Shown: positions 53,488-62,362, numbered from the stretch's first letter. The stretch is 64,000 bases of DNA from Elusimicrobiota bacterium (GCA_003151975.1 PLZD01000009.1:1-64000), one strand, 5' to 3'. The notes: generated by a model from the letters alone, not told the origin. Program-made: numbers and translations.

Positions 53488-55794
53488 ATGCTGATAAAAC
53501 GAATCGGAGTTCCTGCTCTACTTCTTATCATCGCTTCCTTTTCTAACGCCCAGACCCCTCCTTCCGACGGCTCGACTCTCTTCAACGGTTCCGCAGAGCA
53601 GGCTTTTTCACTCAAGTTCGCGCCGGGCAAGCCCGGCAAGCCCGCCGAGGGCGTCCCTCCCGCCAAGCCGGTCAAGGTCGGGCAAAGCGATTGGTACGCC
53701 GGCGATCCCGACGAGGCCACCAAGGACGACAACGCCTCCTCGCGCGAGAAGACGCGCTTTGAAGAAGGCATGCAGAAATCCGTCATGGATGCCTGCAAGG
53801 GCGTCAGCCTGACCGTCAGCCAGGAACCTTTAATCGGAGGCGTGCTGACGATTGGCGGCCAAGTGGGCCGCTCGATGGAACGCTACGCCAACGGTTCTCT
53901 CGCATACATTGATGAGTTCTCGCCGCACGCCGGCATCGGCTACACGCCGGTGCCGTGGTCGGGCACGGAAGGCCAAGTCGGCGAAGGCTCGTCGGTTTAT
54001 GTGGGAGCGGATTTCACGGGCCAGTCGTTCATCGTGCGCCGCGTGCCCAAGGGCGTCTCCTCGTGCAAACAGCTTTTGAAGCAGCTCGATGTGCGCACTT
54101 ACAAGACCGTTCTCCCGGCCAAGGCTCAGCGCTTTCACGACATGGAAGTCGGCGAGCTTTGGAAAATGGGACTCGCCTTCAAGTTCGGCTTCCAGCCCGC
54201 GGTGAGCGCGGCCACGCAGTATGTGTCGGTCACCTTGTACTGGGGCAAGTTCCACGAGAACAAGGAAAACCTTTCGCTGTATCGCATGGATAAGGACAAG
54301 CTGCGCTTGCGCCTGAAGCTCGACAAGGCCGACATCGGCACCAAGGGCGGCTCGGTGGTGGGCGCGCTCACGCCCGACCAGTTGGGCACGCCGATCGCGC
54401 AGGACTTGTTCCTGAAGGCTTTGGGCGGCACGGTGGGCACGCCGGTCGGCAACGCGCTCAACAACGCCATCGTGCGCAACATCATCAGCTACCTGCGCGC
54501 CTCGGTGGATGTCTCCGACAACCACCGCGTCGGCGAGATGATGGTCCTCGAATTTATTCTCGACCCGAACGACCAGACCCAGATGGAGCTCGTCGCCAAG
54601 CTCATGAAGGGCGACTTCCTGTCGCTCAAGGCGCTGGCCAAGCTGGTCCATCCGAAAGACGGCATGGATGTTGTCGGAGAAGAGGGGCGGCTGGATAATT
54701 GGAAAGGGGATAAAAAAGAAGAAGTGGGCAAGTCGCCGACTTTCTCGGGCATTGATAAGTACAAGAGAGATGGCAAAGGCTTCCACTTCAAGATTCCGAT
54801 CATTTGGGATCACCAGACGACCTGGAACAAGTCCGACGAAAAAATCACGCTTCAGAACGCCGACGGCACCAAGCTCAATGTTTATCAGACCGAGAAGCGC
54901 GGCTCGAATAAATTCCTCGAAATCCCGATCTTGGGAAATGTGACCACGCACGACAAGTGGCGCAGCGCGCAGACCTTCACCTCCAAGGACAAGAACGGCA
55001 AAGTGCAGACGCCGGCCGTCATGTACGTCCATCAAGAGGGCTTCCATCACGAGACCGCCGACTCCATGCGCGACATGGTCAAGCAAGCCGACGACATCAT
55101 GAAGCTCGTGGGCACGCACGGCAGCGGCATCAACCCGAACACGGGCCTGCCCGTGGATGTCTTGACGCCCATGCCGCCGCCGGGGCCTCCGCCGTCGCTC
55201 AACGGCGATCAGCAAGAGAGGGCGGCTCCGATGTACCGGAGCGCCACCACGGCGTTGACCGTCGTCTTCAACCAGAAAGCCGTGCAGGACATCATCCACG
55301 CTTCCGCGGACGAGATCACCAAGGCCTTTTATAACGCCAAGAAAGCGACCGAGAACATCATGATGTCCGAGCTCGTCGCCCAGGCCGCGGTCAAGACGGT
55401 GGGCCAGCATGCGGGCGAACAGGACCCGGCCCAGAGCGCGCGCGTGGAGATCGCCTCGCTGGCGTCGACGGCCGCCAAGATCGTGCAGGATCTGGTGGCG
55501 GTTGCAAGCGCCAAGACGCCGGAGGAGCAAGCGGCGGCGTTCTCGAGAGTCCTGGCGGGTTCGGGCAAATCCGGGCTGGCGTACGAGAATATTTTGAAAG
55601 TCCTGGTTCAGCTGATCGATCCGATGGATATTTCGGCTGAGTTCTGCGCGCGCACGGACAAGCACATCAAGGGCGAGAAGGATGTGAAGGCGCGGTACAT
55701 TTTGAACGACCGCAAGGTCTCCGACGATAAGCTGCTGGGGCAGATGCTGGATGCACGGAAGCGGTTTGTTGAGCCTACCAAGCTGACGGATTAG
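53488..55794 (+). CDS. Large secreted protein of unknown function
   Basis: A 768-residue protein with a signal peptide (ending FSNAQ). The N-terminal third is Pro/Lys-rich then globular, with Cys at DACKG and SSCKQ. The middle has beta-rich charged segments, for example YVSVTLYWGKFHENKENLSLYR. A Pro-rich linker (PMPPPGPPPS) near 565 separates a helical Ala-rich C-terminal domain (about 590-768). No family recognised. It has the same upstream motif as three other secreted genes. Confidence 0.75.
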   Translation: MLIKRIGVPALLLIIASFSNAQTPPSDGSTLFNGSAEQAFSLKFAPGKPGKPAEGVPPAKPVKVGQSDWYAGDPDEATKDDNASSREKTRFEEGMQKSVMDACKGVSLTVSQEPLIGGVLTIGGQVGRSMERYANGSLAYIDEFSPHAGIGYTPVPWSGTEGQVGEGSSVYVGADFTGQSFIVRRVPKGVSSCKQLLKQLDVRTYKTVLPAKAQRFHDMEVGELWKMGLAFKFGFQPAVSAATQYVSVTLYWGKFHENKENLSLYRMDKDKLRLRLKLDKADIGTKGGSVVGALTPDQLGTPIAQDLFLKALGGTVGTPVGNALNNAIVRNIISYLRASVDVSDNHRVGEMMVLEFILDPNDQTQMELVAKLMKGDFLSLKALAKLVHPKDGMDVVGEEGRLDNWKGDKKEEVGKSPTFSGIDKYKRDGKGFHFKIPIIWDHQTTWNKSDEKITLQNADGTKLNVYQTEKRGSNKFLEIPILGNVTTHDKWRSAQTFTSKDKNGKVQTPAVMYVHQEGFHHETADSMRDMVKQADDIMKLVGTHGSGINPNTGLPVDVLTPMPPPGPPPSLNGDQQERAAPMYRSATTALTVVFNQKAVQDIIHASADEITKAFYNAKKATENIMMSELVAQAAVKTVGQHAGEQDPAQSARVEIASLASTAAKIVQDLVAVASAKTPEEQAAAFSRVLAGSGKSGLAYENILKVLVQLIDPMDISAEFCARTDKHIKGEKDVKARYILNDRKVSDDKLLGQMLDARKRFVEPTKLTD

Positions 55795-55813
55795 GAGCAA
55801 TTGACGGCGTTCG

Positions 55814-56716
55814 ATGAGTCTATTACGCCAGATTCAAGATGATGCGGTAGACTCTTCCAAGCCGCTGGGCGACCTCCTAAGAAAGTGCCGCGTATTAGCA
55901 TATCGGCTCGGGCACGAAGAGTTTAAGGAGTGGGTCGAGTTCGAACTAAACGGCTACCCAGACGAGAAAGACACCCCTCCGTATCGAGTCGCACACGCAG
56001 AATCTTACGGTGATTTCTCTGGACCTTTCCAATCGGGGCTTCGCAATGCGCCGATTCCTCCCTCGAATGTGCCAGAGAAATTCAGAGAGATTGCCACAAC
56101 TGTCTATTTCAGGGAAAGCATTTCTGCCCTCGAAGACTTGGTTAAGGACAAAAAGGGCGGGACTCTTCGCTCCGCATTCCCCGGCGATCTCGTCCCGCTC
56201 CTCAAGGTGTATGAGCACATGAACTGCCTATCAGCTTGGCGGCAAATCGCCCCTGGCTCAGTGATTTCGATCTTAGACAATGTGCGCAACAGAGTGTTGA
56301 ATTTTTCCTTAGAGATTGAGGCGAAAGCTCCTGCTGCGGGCGAGGCCAAGCCTGGTGAGCATCCTGTGCCAAAGGACAGTATTAATCAGATTTTCAACAT
56401 GGTCGTATATGGCGGCACAGTGGCTGCGGGCAGTCATCATTTCACTCAGTCGTCTATAACAGAAATAAAGCAGGGTGATATCGATTCGCTCGTGAAATTC
56501 TTGGAATCCCAGGGAATCTCTAAGGAGGATTCGAAACAGCTTGTTGAAGCGGTGAAGGAAGATCCGCCTCCGAAAGACGCGAGTCACTTGGGGTCTCGAG
56601 TCAGCAGTTGGATGGGACGCATGATAGCGAAAACCGCTAGCGGTGCCTGGAAGATTGCCACGGAGGAAGGCGCGAAGATTCTCATGGAAGCGGTAAAGCG
56701 GCATTACGGGCTATAG
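55814..56716 (+). CDS. AbiTii-domain protein, probable phage-defence component
   Basis: A 300-residue soluble protein. Residues 1-190 match the AbiTii pattern: SLLRQIQDDAVDSSKPLGDLLRKCRVLAYRLGHEEFKEWVEFELNGYP at the start, then a region with VPEKFREIA and YFRESISALEDLVK. The C-terminal third is a variable region with TQSSITEIKQGDIDSLVKFLESQG. AbiTii proteins are linked to abortive phage defence, with mechanism not well defined. Base composition is clearly AT-richer than the genes before it, marking the start of an acquired island. Confidence 0.72.
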   Translation: MSLLRQIQDDAVDSSKPLGDLLRKCRVLAYRLGHEEFKEWVEFELNGYPDEKDTPPYRVAHAESYGDFSGPFQSGLRNAPIPPSNVPEKFREIATTVYFRESISALEDLVKDKKGGTLRSAFPGDLVPLLKVYEHMNCLSAWRQIAPGSVISILDNVRNRVLNFSLEIEAKAPAAGEAKPGEHPVPKDSINQIFNMVVYGGTVAAGSHHFTQSSITEIKQGDIDSLVKFLESQGISKEDSKQLVEAVKEDPPPKDASHLGSRVSSWMGRMIAKTASGAWKIATEEGAKILMEAVKRHYGL

Positions 56717-56743
56717 TCTGAATTGCGATCTCGACCGAAATCG

Positions 56744-57226
56744 ATGGCAAACCTTTCCTACGGTGAGACCATTACGGCGGTTTCCTCAGCCATTGCGCTG
56801 ATTATCTCCGTAGTGTCTCTGGTGCGAAGTGGCCAGCTTGAACAGGAACAGAAAAATCTTCGTCGCATTACGGAAGAATTGAACTCAAAGCAACTTCAGA
56901 GGCTTAATGCCGAGGAAGCCGCAGGGTTAAGGACGCGGGTGGTTGTTAGCCTTGAGGGAGGTACGAGTAACTGGAGGTTCAGATTGCGAAATATCGGCGC
57001 AAGCGAAGCGCGGAATGTTAATTTAGAGTTTCTTAAATGCTCAAGATCTCCTCTTGTGCCGGGGCAGGCCACGGAGGTTCTTCCGTTCAAGGTTCTCCAG
57101 CCCGGAACCAGTGTCTCACTTTATGCAGCAATTAATTTGGGGAGCCCGCCAGTATTTCATGCGCGGGTCTCGTGGCAGAATGTCGACGGCTCTCCCGATT
57201 CTGCAGAATATCCTTTGACGGTCTGA
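56744..57226 (+). CDS. Membrane-anchored Ig-like protein in the defence island
   Basis: A 160-residue protein. One N-terminal membrane helix (about 10-28; TAVSSAIALIISVVSLVRSG), a coiled coil (EQEQKNLRRITEELNSKQLQRLN) and a C-terminal beta domain with WRFRLRNIGASEARNVNLEF. It follows the AbiTii gene by 27 bases. This layout recurs in small proteins of anti-phage islands, but I do not know the function. Start at 56744; seven upstream codons exist in frame. Confidence 0.6.
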   Translation: MANLSYGETITAVSSAIALIISVVSLVRSGQLEQEQKNLRRITEELNSKQLQRLNAEEAAGLRTRVVVSLEGGTSNWRFRLRNIGASEARNVNLEFLKCSRSPLVPGQATEVLPFKVLQPGTSVSLYAAINLGSPPVFHARVSWQNVDGSPDSAEYPLTV

Positions 57227-57332
57227 CCTTTGGACTGGGATTCTTTGCGTCAGGGTGCGTGTCAAGTGATGAAAAAAATCCCTGGACCAGGAATTGAACA
57301 TCCGCGGTGTAAGTACTAAAATCATTCCTAAG

Positions 57333-57746
57333 ATGGCGAACAATCCACCCATCATACCTCATGATCCGAAACCGCTGAATCGGTTCACCGTATATGAACA
57401 TGATCTGAGGGCCCTCTCCTCCGGCAGCTCCGAGGGACAAATCTATCTGAACTTGGCTTGTGCCCTGGTCCCTTTGGGGGTGGCCGGAATTGTTGGTTTA
57501 GCCAGCACTGATGCTTCACACATTAAGCTCGTAATTTTTCATTCAGTTCTCGCAGTTTTCGGAGTAGGTCTTGGATTGGTTTTTCTCATCTTATGGCGAC
57601 GTGCGATCAAGGACAAAAAACCTCTGCTTGATTCACTCTTGGACGCCCCGATTTCTTCTGGTCCGCTGGGAGAAGATGGGAACGAAACCGATCCGACGGC
57701 GGCGGGACAGCAACAAGCCCCGAAGCCCAATGCGCAATCATCATGA
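57333..57746 (+). CDS. Two-helix membrane protein in the defence island
   Basis: A 137-residue protein with two membrane helices in the middle (about 39-56 and 64-84; LACALVPLGVAGIVGLAS and IFHSVLAVFGVGLGLVFLIL) and soluble ends; the C-terminal tail is Asp/Pro/Gln-rich. Its stop overlaps the Cas2-like gene (ATGA), so the pair is likely expressed together. No family recognised. Confidence 0.6.
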   Translation: MANNPPIIPHDPKPLNRFTVYEHDLRALSSGSSEGQIYLNLACALVPLGVAGIVGLASTDASHIKLVIFHSVLAVFGVGLGLVFLILWRRAIKDKKPLLDSLLDAPISSGPLGEDGNETDPTAAGQQQAPKPNAQSS

Positions 57747-58030
57747 TTATCCTAGTCGCTCTTGATTTGAATAGTAAGACCCGCGACTACACACCGCTTT
57801 ATGACTACTTGAAGAGTCATAAGGGTTGGATGCACTACATCAAGTCGACATGGCTTATCGATACCGAGAAAACCCCTGATGATGTGGCTGCTTCCATTAA
57901 GTCGTTGACGGATAACCAACCCGCTGGCGGTGATTTATATATCGTCGCACAATTAAATGATCTGCCAGCAGCTTGGCTTCCCAAAGATGCCGCCGACTGG
58001 ATATCAAAGCGTCAGTTCGTTAGGAAGTGA
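57743..58030 (+). CDS. SinR-family (Cas2-like fold) small protein
   Basis: A 95-residue protein with MIILVALDLNSKTRDYTPLYDYLKSHKGWMHYIKSTWLIDT in outline, then GGDLYIVAQLNDL and a basic end. This matches a small ferredoxin-fold family related to Cas2 and VapD, often annotated as SinR family. There is no cas1 or CRISPR repeat array nearby, so it is not part of a CRISPR adaptation module. Members occur in defence islands; nuclease activity is uncertain. Confidence 0.68.
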   Translation: MIILVALDLNSKTRDYTPLYDYLKSHKGWMHYIKSTWLIDTEKTPDDVAASIKSLTDNQPAGGDLYIVAQLNDLPAAWLPKDAADWISKRQFVRK

Positions 58031-58202
58031 AATGCGGGTCATTGGGTTTCGCGACGCTGATGTTTGACTTGTTCCGGGTCTAATCGCGTCAGACCTTGAA
58101 TTATCTTCGCTGTCCTGTCGACGGATTAGCTAAGAATTTCTGCGCTCCCATGTTGCACATCCTATCCGCTGCCTAAGGTGTTGAGCGGTCGACATCGCGA
58201 CG

Positions 58203-58979
58203 TCAAAGATGCGAGGTGTTCCCATTCCAGGTTGCGCCGAATCGTAGCTTGGGGTTGTTGGATTTGGAAAACTCAATAAGTATAAGTCGCGGTGCCAAAC
58301 CATCACAGGCAACGCTGACATCGGGTAGCCCGGTCCCAAGGTACGCTCCTAGAATGCCCTTATTCTGGACCGATACGGCAGATTCGGAAATGAAAATGAG
58401 AGGCTCCGTATTTGGCAAATCTTCCGAATGGGCTGTGTGCCAATCCGGAGACGTAGACTTCAGTTTGCAATCCTTAACAATGAGACTAATGAAATATTTG
58501 GAGACCACCTGGTCGGTGGTGTTGTGAATGGCAAGTTGAAGGTTTTTGCTGTCAATGATGGGAGCCGTGGTGCTAAGCCTGTCCTTATTCAAGGCCGGAA
58601 CGCGGTGGCCGCCGATTGAAACGACGAGATCTTTGGCCTCGAGTGAAAAGGGCTTGGGAAGCTTTTTCGCGGTAAATGTGCCCAGTTGCTTTATCAGAGT
58701 TTTCATCTGGGAGGAGGTTGCCTGATGGCCGGCCGCATAGAGAATGCTTCCGATCTCTGTCTTGTGATCCGCATCTTGGCTTAATCTTTCGTAATGACTT
58801 GAGATCACTCCTGTAAGTCCGAACAGGGCGCAAATACAAAGGGCGACTGTCCGCTTGATATCATCATTCTCGATGGCCTGTGCTTTACTCGGCAAGCACA
58901 TATAGATTCCAAACCAGGTCAAAATCGCCATGGAGAAATCGGCCCAATCGGGAGCGAAATATTTCAAATAAGGCGGCAT
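58203..58979 (-). CDS. Membrane protein with extracytoplasmic beta domain
   Basis: A 258-residue protein with two N-terminal helices (about 13-33 and 43-62; FSMAILTWFGIYMCLPSK and VALCICALFGLTGVISS) and a longer soluble part that looks like a beta sandwich (QLAIHNTTDQVVSKYFISLIVKDCKL). It is divergent from the isoprenoid gene at 59084 and belongs to the AT-richer island. Role unknown. Confidence 0.55.
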   Translation of the reverse strand: MPPYLKYFAPDWADFSMAILTWFGIYMCLPSKAQAIENDDIKRTVALCICALFGLTGVISSHYERLSQDADHKTEIGSILYAAGHQATSSQMKTLIKQLGTFTAKKLPKPFSLEAKDLVVSIGGHRVPALNKDRLSTTAPIIDSKNLQLAIHNTTDQVVSKYFISLIVKDCKLKSTSPDWHTAHSEDLPNTEPLIFISESAVSVQNKGILGAYLGTGLPDVSVACDGLAPRLILIEFSKSNNPKLRFGATWNGNTSHL

Positions 58980-59068
58980 ATGCTGCGAATATGATAACTC
59001 TTGTTATTCAATGGTTCCACGGTTTATCCCTAGGCCCTTCGGCCCAAGCCTTCCGACGGTGAATTTGG

Positions 59069-59074
59069 TAGAAT
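59069..59074 (+). promoter_or_regulatory. Putative -10 box (TAGAAT) 9 bases before the operon start
   Basis: TAGAAT followed by 9 bases and the ATG at 59084. No convincing -35 and no ribosome-binding site. A GGCC-rich block at 59022-59045 precedes it. Confidence 0.4.
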
Positions 59075-59083
59075 GTCGTTGTC

Positions 59084-60019
59084 ATGCCGACGCTTTTGTC
59101 ACTCGACTCATCCCTCGCCCGCGTCCGTTCCGGCCTCGAAACCCGCGCCCGCCGCATCGAAGGCCGTGTCGGCCAGGAGCTCGCGAGCCATGTCGGCAGA
59201 CCCGGCAAGATGCTCAGAGCTCGCTTCTGCCTGCTCCTGGGCCAGGCGCTGGGCGCTAAACCCGAAAAAGCCGAAGGCGCTGCCCGCGCCATGGAACTGG
59301 TGCACAACGCCAGCCTGCTCCACGACGACTGCGTGGACTCCGCTGATACCCGCAGAGGCGTCCCGACCCCGAACGCCGTCTACGGCACGACCGTGGCCCT
59401 GCTTCTCGGCGATCTCGCCTTTTCACAAGGTCTAGAAGAAGCCGTCGATATTTCACCCAGCGCTCCGCGCCTGCTCGTCACGGCCGTCAGAGAGATGACC
59501 GTCGGCGAACTGCAGGAAGAATTCCTCAAGGGCTCTACTGATATTTCGATTGAAGCCTACATGGGTGTCGCCGCGCGCAAAACCGGCGCGCTCTTTGAGT
59601 GGTCGGGCTCGGTTCTGTCTGAATTATCTCCGTTCCCGCACGAAGACTCCGACCCGCCGCGCCTGGCGTGCGCCGCCGGCATTTTGCTTCAAATCGTCGA
59701 CGACATCCACGACTACACGCTCTCCGAAAATGTCACCGGCAAGCCTCAGGCCCAGGACATGATCAACCGCCGGCTGACTCTGCCCTGCATACTCGCTTTG
59801 CACTCCCCTAAGCGCGCCCAGTTCCTGGAACTCTGGGAGAAGAACGACGCTCAGGGCATCTCAACCTTCCTCAACGACAGCGGCTTCATAAAGGAAACGA
59901 GAAAGAAGGGCCGCGAGCTCGTCGACTCGATGCTCTCGCTCTGCACCAAGCTCCCCTGCAAAGCCGAAGCCAAGGAGCTCTCGAACTTCGTCGAGCTCAT
60001 GGCGAAGAGGGAGTTCTAG
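59084..60019 (+). CDS. Polyprenyl diphosphate synthase (trans-isoprenyl type)
   Basis: A 311-residue cytosolic enzyme that condenses isopentenyl diphosphate with allylic diphosphates. The first Asp-rich motif is D81-D82-C-V-D85 and the second is D206-D207-I-H-D210, the Mg2+ sites. GRPGKMLRARF and DTRRGVPTPN are substrate-site blocks. Residues just before the first motif (Ala76, Ser77) are small, which usually allows a chain longer than C15. As first gene of the peptide/radical SAM operon it would supply the prenyl chain for the UbiA-type enzyme. Only 1 base separates it from the next gene. Confidence 0.88.
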   Translation: MPTLLSLDSSLARVRSGLETRARRIEGRVGQELASHVGRPGKMLRARFCLLLGQALGAKPEKAEGAARAMELVHNASLLHDDCVDSADTRRGVPTPNAVYGTTVALLLGDLAFSQGLEEAVDISPSAPRLLVTAVREMTVGELQEEFLKGSTDISIEAYMGVAARKTGALFEWSGSVLSELSPFPHEDSDPPRLACAAGILLQIVDDIHDYTLSENVTGKPQAQDMINRRLTLPCILALHSPKRAQFLELWEKNDAQGISTFLNDSGFIKETRKKGRELVDSMLSLCTKLPCKAEAKELSNFVELMAKREF

Positions 60020-60020
60020 G

Positions 60021-60461
60021 ATGTCGTACTTCGCTCTTTTAAAAACCGCTTGGAAGTCCGGACAATTCCGCATCACCGACTCTGCCGCATCGGAAAAGGA
60101 TGCCGATCCGGCGCTCAGCCGCGCTCGCGTCCAGAAGGAAATCGAAGAAATCATCGAAAGAGAAGCCGGCGACGCGGTTTACTGCCTCAACGTCGCCCGG
60201 GAGGGAATCATGAAGCTCGCTCCATTCGTGAAGTTCCGTGAAGAGAAGTTCGGCGCCGTCTTGTTCGAGACGCGCTCCGAGAAGGTCTACACGCTGTCGC
60301 CTACGGGTGCTGCCGTGGTCCGCGAGGTCATCGCGGGGGCCGACTCCAAGTCCCTCATCGACAACCTCAAGATCAAGTACGAAGACAAGACCGGCAAGAT
60401 GGAGAAGGAAGCCGTCGACTTTCTCGCGTCGCTCAAAGAAAAAGGCCTCGTCACGGAGTAG
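60021..60461 (+). CDS. PqqD-type RiPP recognition protein with N-terminal extension
   Basis: A 146-residue protein. The C-terminal 75 residues fit the PqqD winged-helix fold: FREEKFGAVLFETRSEKVYTLSPTGAAVVREVIAG, then a helix ending FLASLKEKGLV. PqqD-type domains bind the leader of a precursor peptide and present it to a radical SAM enzyme. The first 65 residues form a charged helical extension unlike PqqD, possibly a docking segment. AGGGAG precedes the ATG. It is followed by a radical SAM gene after 3 bases. Confidence 0.8.
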   Translation: MSYFALLKTAWKSGQFRITDSAASEKDADPALSRARVQKEIEEIIEREAGDAVYCLNVAREGIMKLAPFVKFREEKFGAVLFETRSEKVYTLSPTGAAVVREVIAGADSKSLIDNLKIKYEDKTGKMEKEAVDFLASLKEKGLVTE

Positions 60462-60464
60462 ACC

Positions 60465-61430
60465 ATGCAAACCGCGGTAAAGTCCGAGGACGCCGCCTCG
60501 GAGGACTTGGGCGCGCCTTTATATGTCGCCTGGCAGATCACCAACGAGTGCAACCTCGCGTGCCTGCATTGCATCGAGGAGAGCGGCCCGGGCAAGGCGT
60601 TTAAAGACGAGCTGTCGACCGAAGAAGCTCTTTCCATCATAGACCAGCTGGTCAAGTCCGAAGTGCCCTATGTCTCGTTCTCTGGCGGCGAACCGATGGT
60701 TCGCCCGGACTTCTTTCAGATGGTCGAGCGCATCACGGCCGGCGGAGTCGGTCTAAAGATCGAAACCAACGGCCACTACCTGACGCCCGAGAACTGCAAA
60801 CGGCTTAAGGATTTGAACGTGAAGGCGGTTCAGGTGTCCATCGACGGCGCCACCCCCGCGTCATTCAACAAGATGCGCGTTCATGGGCGCTTTGATACGG
60901 CCATCGACGGCATCAAGCGGCTGGGCGACGCCGGCATTCCGATCGAGATCAACTTCGTCCCGGCCAAGTTCAACATCTTCGAGATCGGGGAGGCCGTCGA
61001 TCTAGCCCATCGCTTGGGCGCGTACAGCTTTTACACGGGCAAGATCATGTACACGGGCAACGCCGTGCGCACTTGGTCGATCACCGCGCCCGCCGAGACC
61101 GACTACCCGAAGTTCTTCGAGACTTTGCACGCCAAGTCAAAAGAATACGAAGGCAAGATGCGCGTGTACTTCCACGAGATGGGCCTGCTGGAAGAACTGC
61201 GCTACCGGATCATCAACCCCGCGGCTTTGTTCATCATCTTGCCCAACGGCAAGGTGAAGCTCATCAACGCCCTGCCCTTCATCTGCGGCGATTTGCGCAC
61301 GCAGAAGCTGGGCCAGGTTTGGGCCAACTTCCAGACCGCCTGGAAGGATCCTCGGGTCGCCCAGTTCATCGACAAGCTCGCCGAGGACCCCAATACCGTG
61401 TCCCAGCTTCACAAATGGGTGGAAGTCTGA
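60465..61430 (+). CDS. Radical SAM enzyme 1 (SPASM-like, lacks the usual auxiliary cysteines)
   Basis: A 321-residue radical SAM protein with C29-N-L-A-C33-L-H-C36 for the 4Fe-4S cluster, then SFSGGEPMVRPDFF and KAVQVSIDGATPASFNKMR. The C-terminal 80 residues look like a SPASM/twitch remnant: ILPNGKVKLINALPFICGDL and a GQVW-like end, with only one Cys there, so the normal auxiliary clusters cannot form. Such enzymes form carbon-carbon or other cross-links in RiPPs. It is coupled to the UbiA gene by a 16-base overlap. GGAG precedes its ATG. Confidence 0.85.
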   Translation: MQTAVKSEDAASEDLGAPLYVAWQITNECNLACLHCIEESGPGKAFKDELSTEEALSIIDQLVKSEVPYVSFSGGEPMVRPDFFQMVERITAGGVGLKIETNGHYLTPENCKRLKDLNVKAVQVSIDGATPASFNKMRVHGRFDTAIDGIKRLGDAGIPIEINFVPAKFNIFEIGEAVDLAHRLGAYSFYTGKIMYTGNAVRTWSITAPAETDYPKFFETLHAKSKEYEGKMRVYFHEMGLLEELRYRIINPAALFIILPNGKVKLINALPFICGDLRTQKLGQVWANFQTAWKDPRVAQFIDKLAEDPNTVSQLHKWVEV

Positions 61431-62362
61431 AGACCAACGCCGTCATCCCCGACATGCTGAAGGCGCCGCACGCGCCGGAGGATCAGCACCTCGTCCTCAA
61501 GATCGCCTCCGTCGTGCGCTACCGCTTTTTCTTGTATGCGGGGCTGCTGCCGTATTTTCTTGGCGCGGCGTATGCGTACGGGATCGAGAAGACTTTCCGG
61601 CCCGGGGTCTTCTGGCTTGGCCTCTTGGGCATCTTCCTGTCCGTAGTCGGAGTTGAGAGCTTCAACGAGTACTTCGATGCGAAGATGGGGACGGACCGGG
61701 TGTTCAATCCAAGCGACGACGAATATATCCCGGAATGGATGTTCAAGCTTGGCGTCTGCGCCTTTGGCGCAGCCGCCGCAATCGGCCTGCTTCTGGCAAA
61801 GGAAGGCGGATGGCCGATTGTCGCGTACACCCTGCTCGGCGGGGCGGCGGCGGTTTGGTATGTGGGACCGCCGGTGCGTTGGGTCTATCGCGGGTTGGGA
61901 GAACTGGTTATTGGGCTATCCTACGGGCCGTGGATGACTCTTGGAAGCTTGCAGCTCCACACGCATCGCTTTTCTTCCGGAGCGCTGCTCGCTTCGCTCG
62001 TCCCCGGGCTGCTCATTATGGCACTGGCTGTCGTGAACAACATCCCCGACTTCCACCAGGACCGATTGGTGGGCAAGCGCAATCTCGTCGTGCGCCTCGG
62101 CCGCCACAACGGCGTCTATCTGTATCTCGCTCTGGCTTCCGCCGGCCTCATCATCGCCGCCGCAGGCTCCATCATCGGCGTTTTCCCGCGCGCCTCTCTC
62201 CTCTGCCCCATCGCCGGGCTCCCGCTTCTTTTTCTTAGCGCCAAGGCTGCCTGGACGACCTGGGACACGCCGCGCAAATTCGTGCCCGCGGTCAAGTTCA
62301 TCGTGATGTGCTACGCGCTCTCCACGACCGTCTTCGCGCTTTCCATGCTGGCGGGCAAATGA
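61415..62362 (+). CDS. UbiA-family prenyltransferase, MenA-like
   Basis: A 315-residue membrane protein with about eight or nine helices. The first Asp-rich motif is N84-E-Y-F-D88-A-K-M-G-T-D94 and the second NNIPDFHQDRLVGKRNLVVRLG. Both follow MenA, which prenylates dihydroxynaphthoate, more closely than UbiA proper. The acceptor here is probably different, because no other menaquinone gene is present in the window. The start at 61415 overlaps the radical SAM gene; an ATG at 61454 is an alternative. Its stop overlaps the next start (ATGA). Confidence 0.85.
   Translation: MGGSLKTNAVIPDMLKAPHAPEDQHLVLKIASVVRYRFFLYAGLLPYFLGAAYAYGIEKTFRPGVFWLGLLGIFLSVVGVESFNEYFDAKMGTDRVFNPSDDEYIPEWMFKLGVCAFGAAAAIGLLLAKEGGWPIVAYTLLGGAAAVWYVGPPVRWVYRGLGELVIGLSYGPWMTLGSLQLHTHRFSSGALLASLVPGLLIMALAVVNNIPDFHQDRLVGKRNLVVRLGRHNGVYLYLALASAGLIIAAAGSIIGVFPRASLLCPIAGLPLLFLSAKAAWTTWDTPRKFVPAVKFIVMCYALSTTVFALSMLAGK

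Noticed and set aside
57743-58030. CRISPR adaptation module (Cas2)
   Set aside because: The protein is Cas2-like only in fold family; no cas1, no effector and no repeat-spacer array are present in the window.
58031-58202. Gene or RNA between the Cas2-like gene and the convergent membrane-protein gene
   Set aside because: No start with a plausible protein and no convincing structure; I see nothing definite in these 172 bases.
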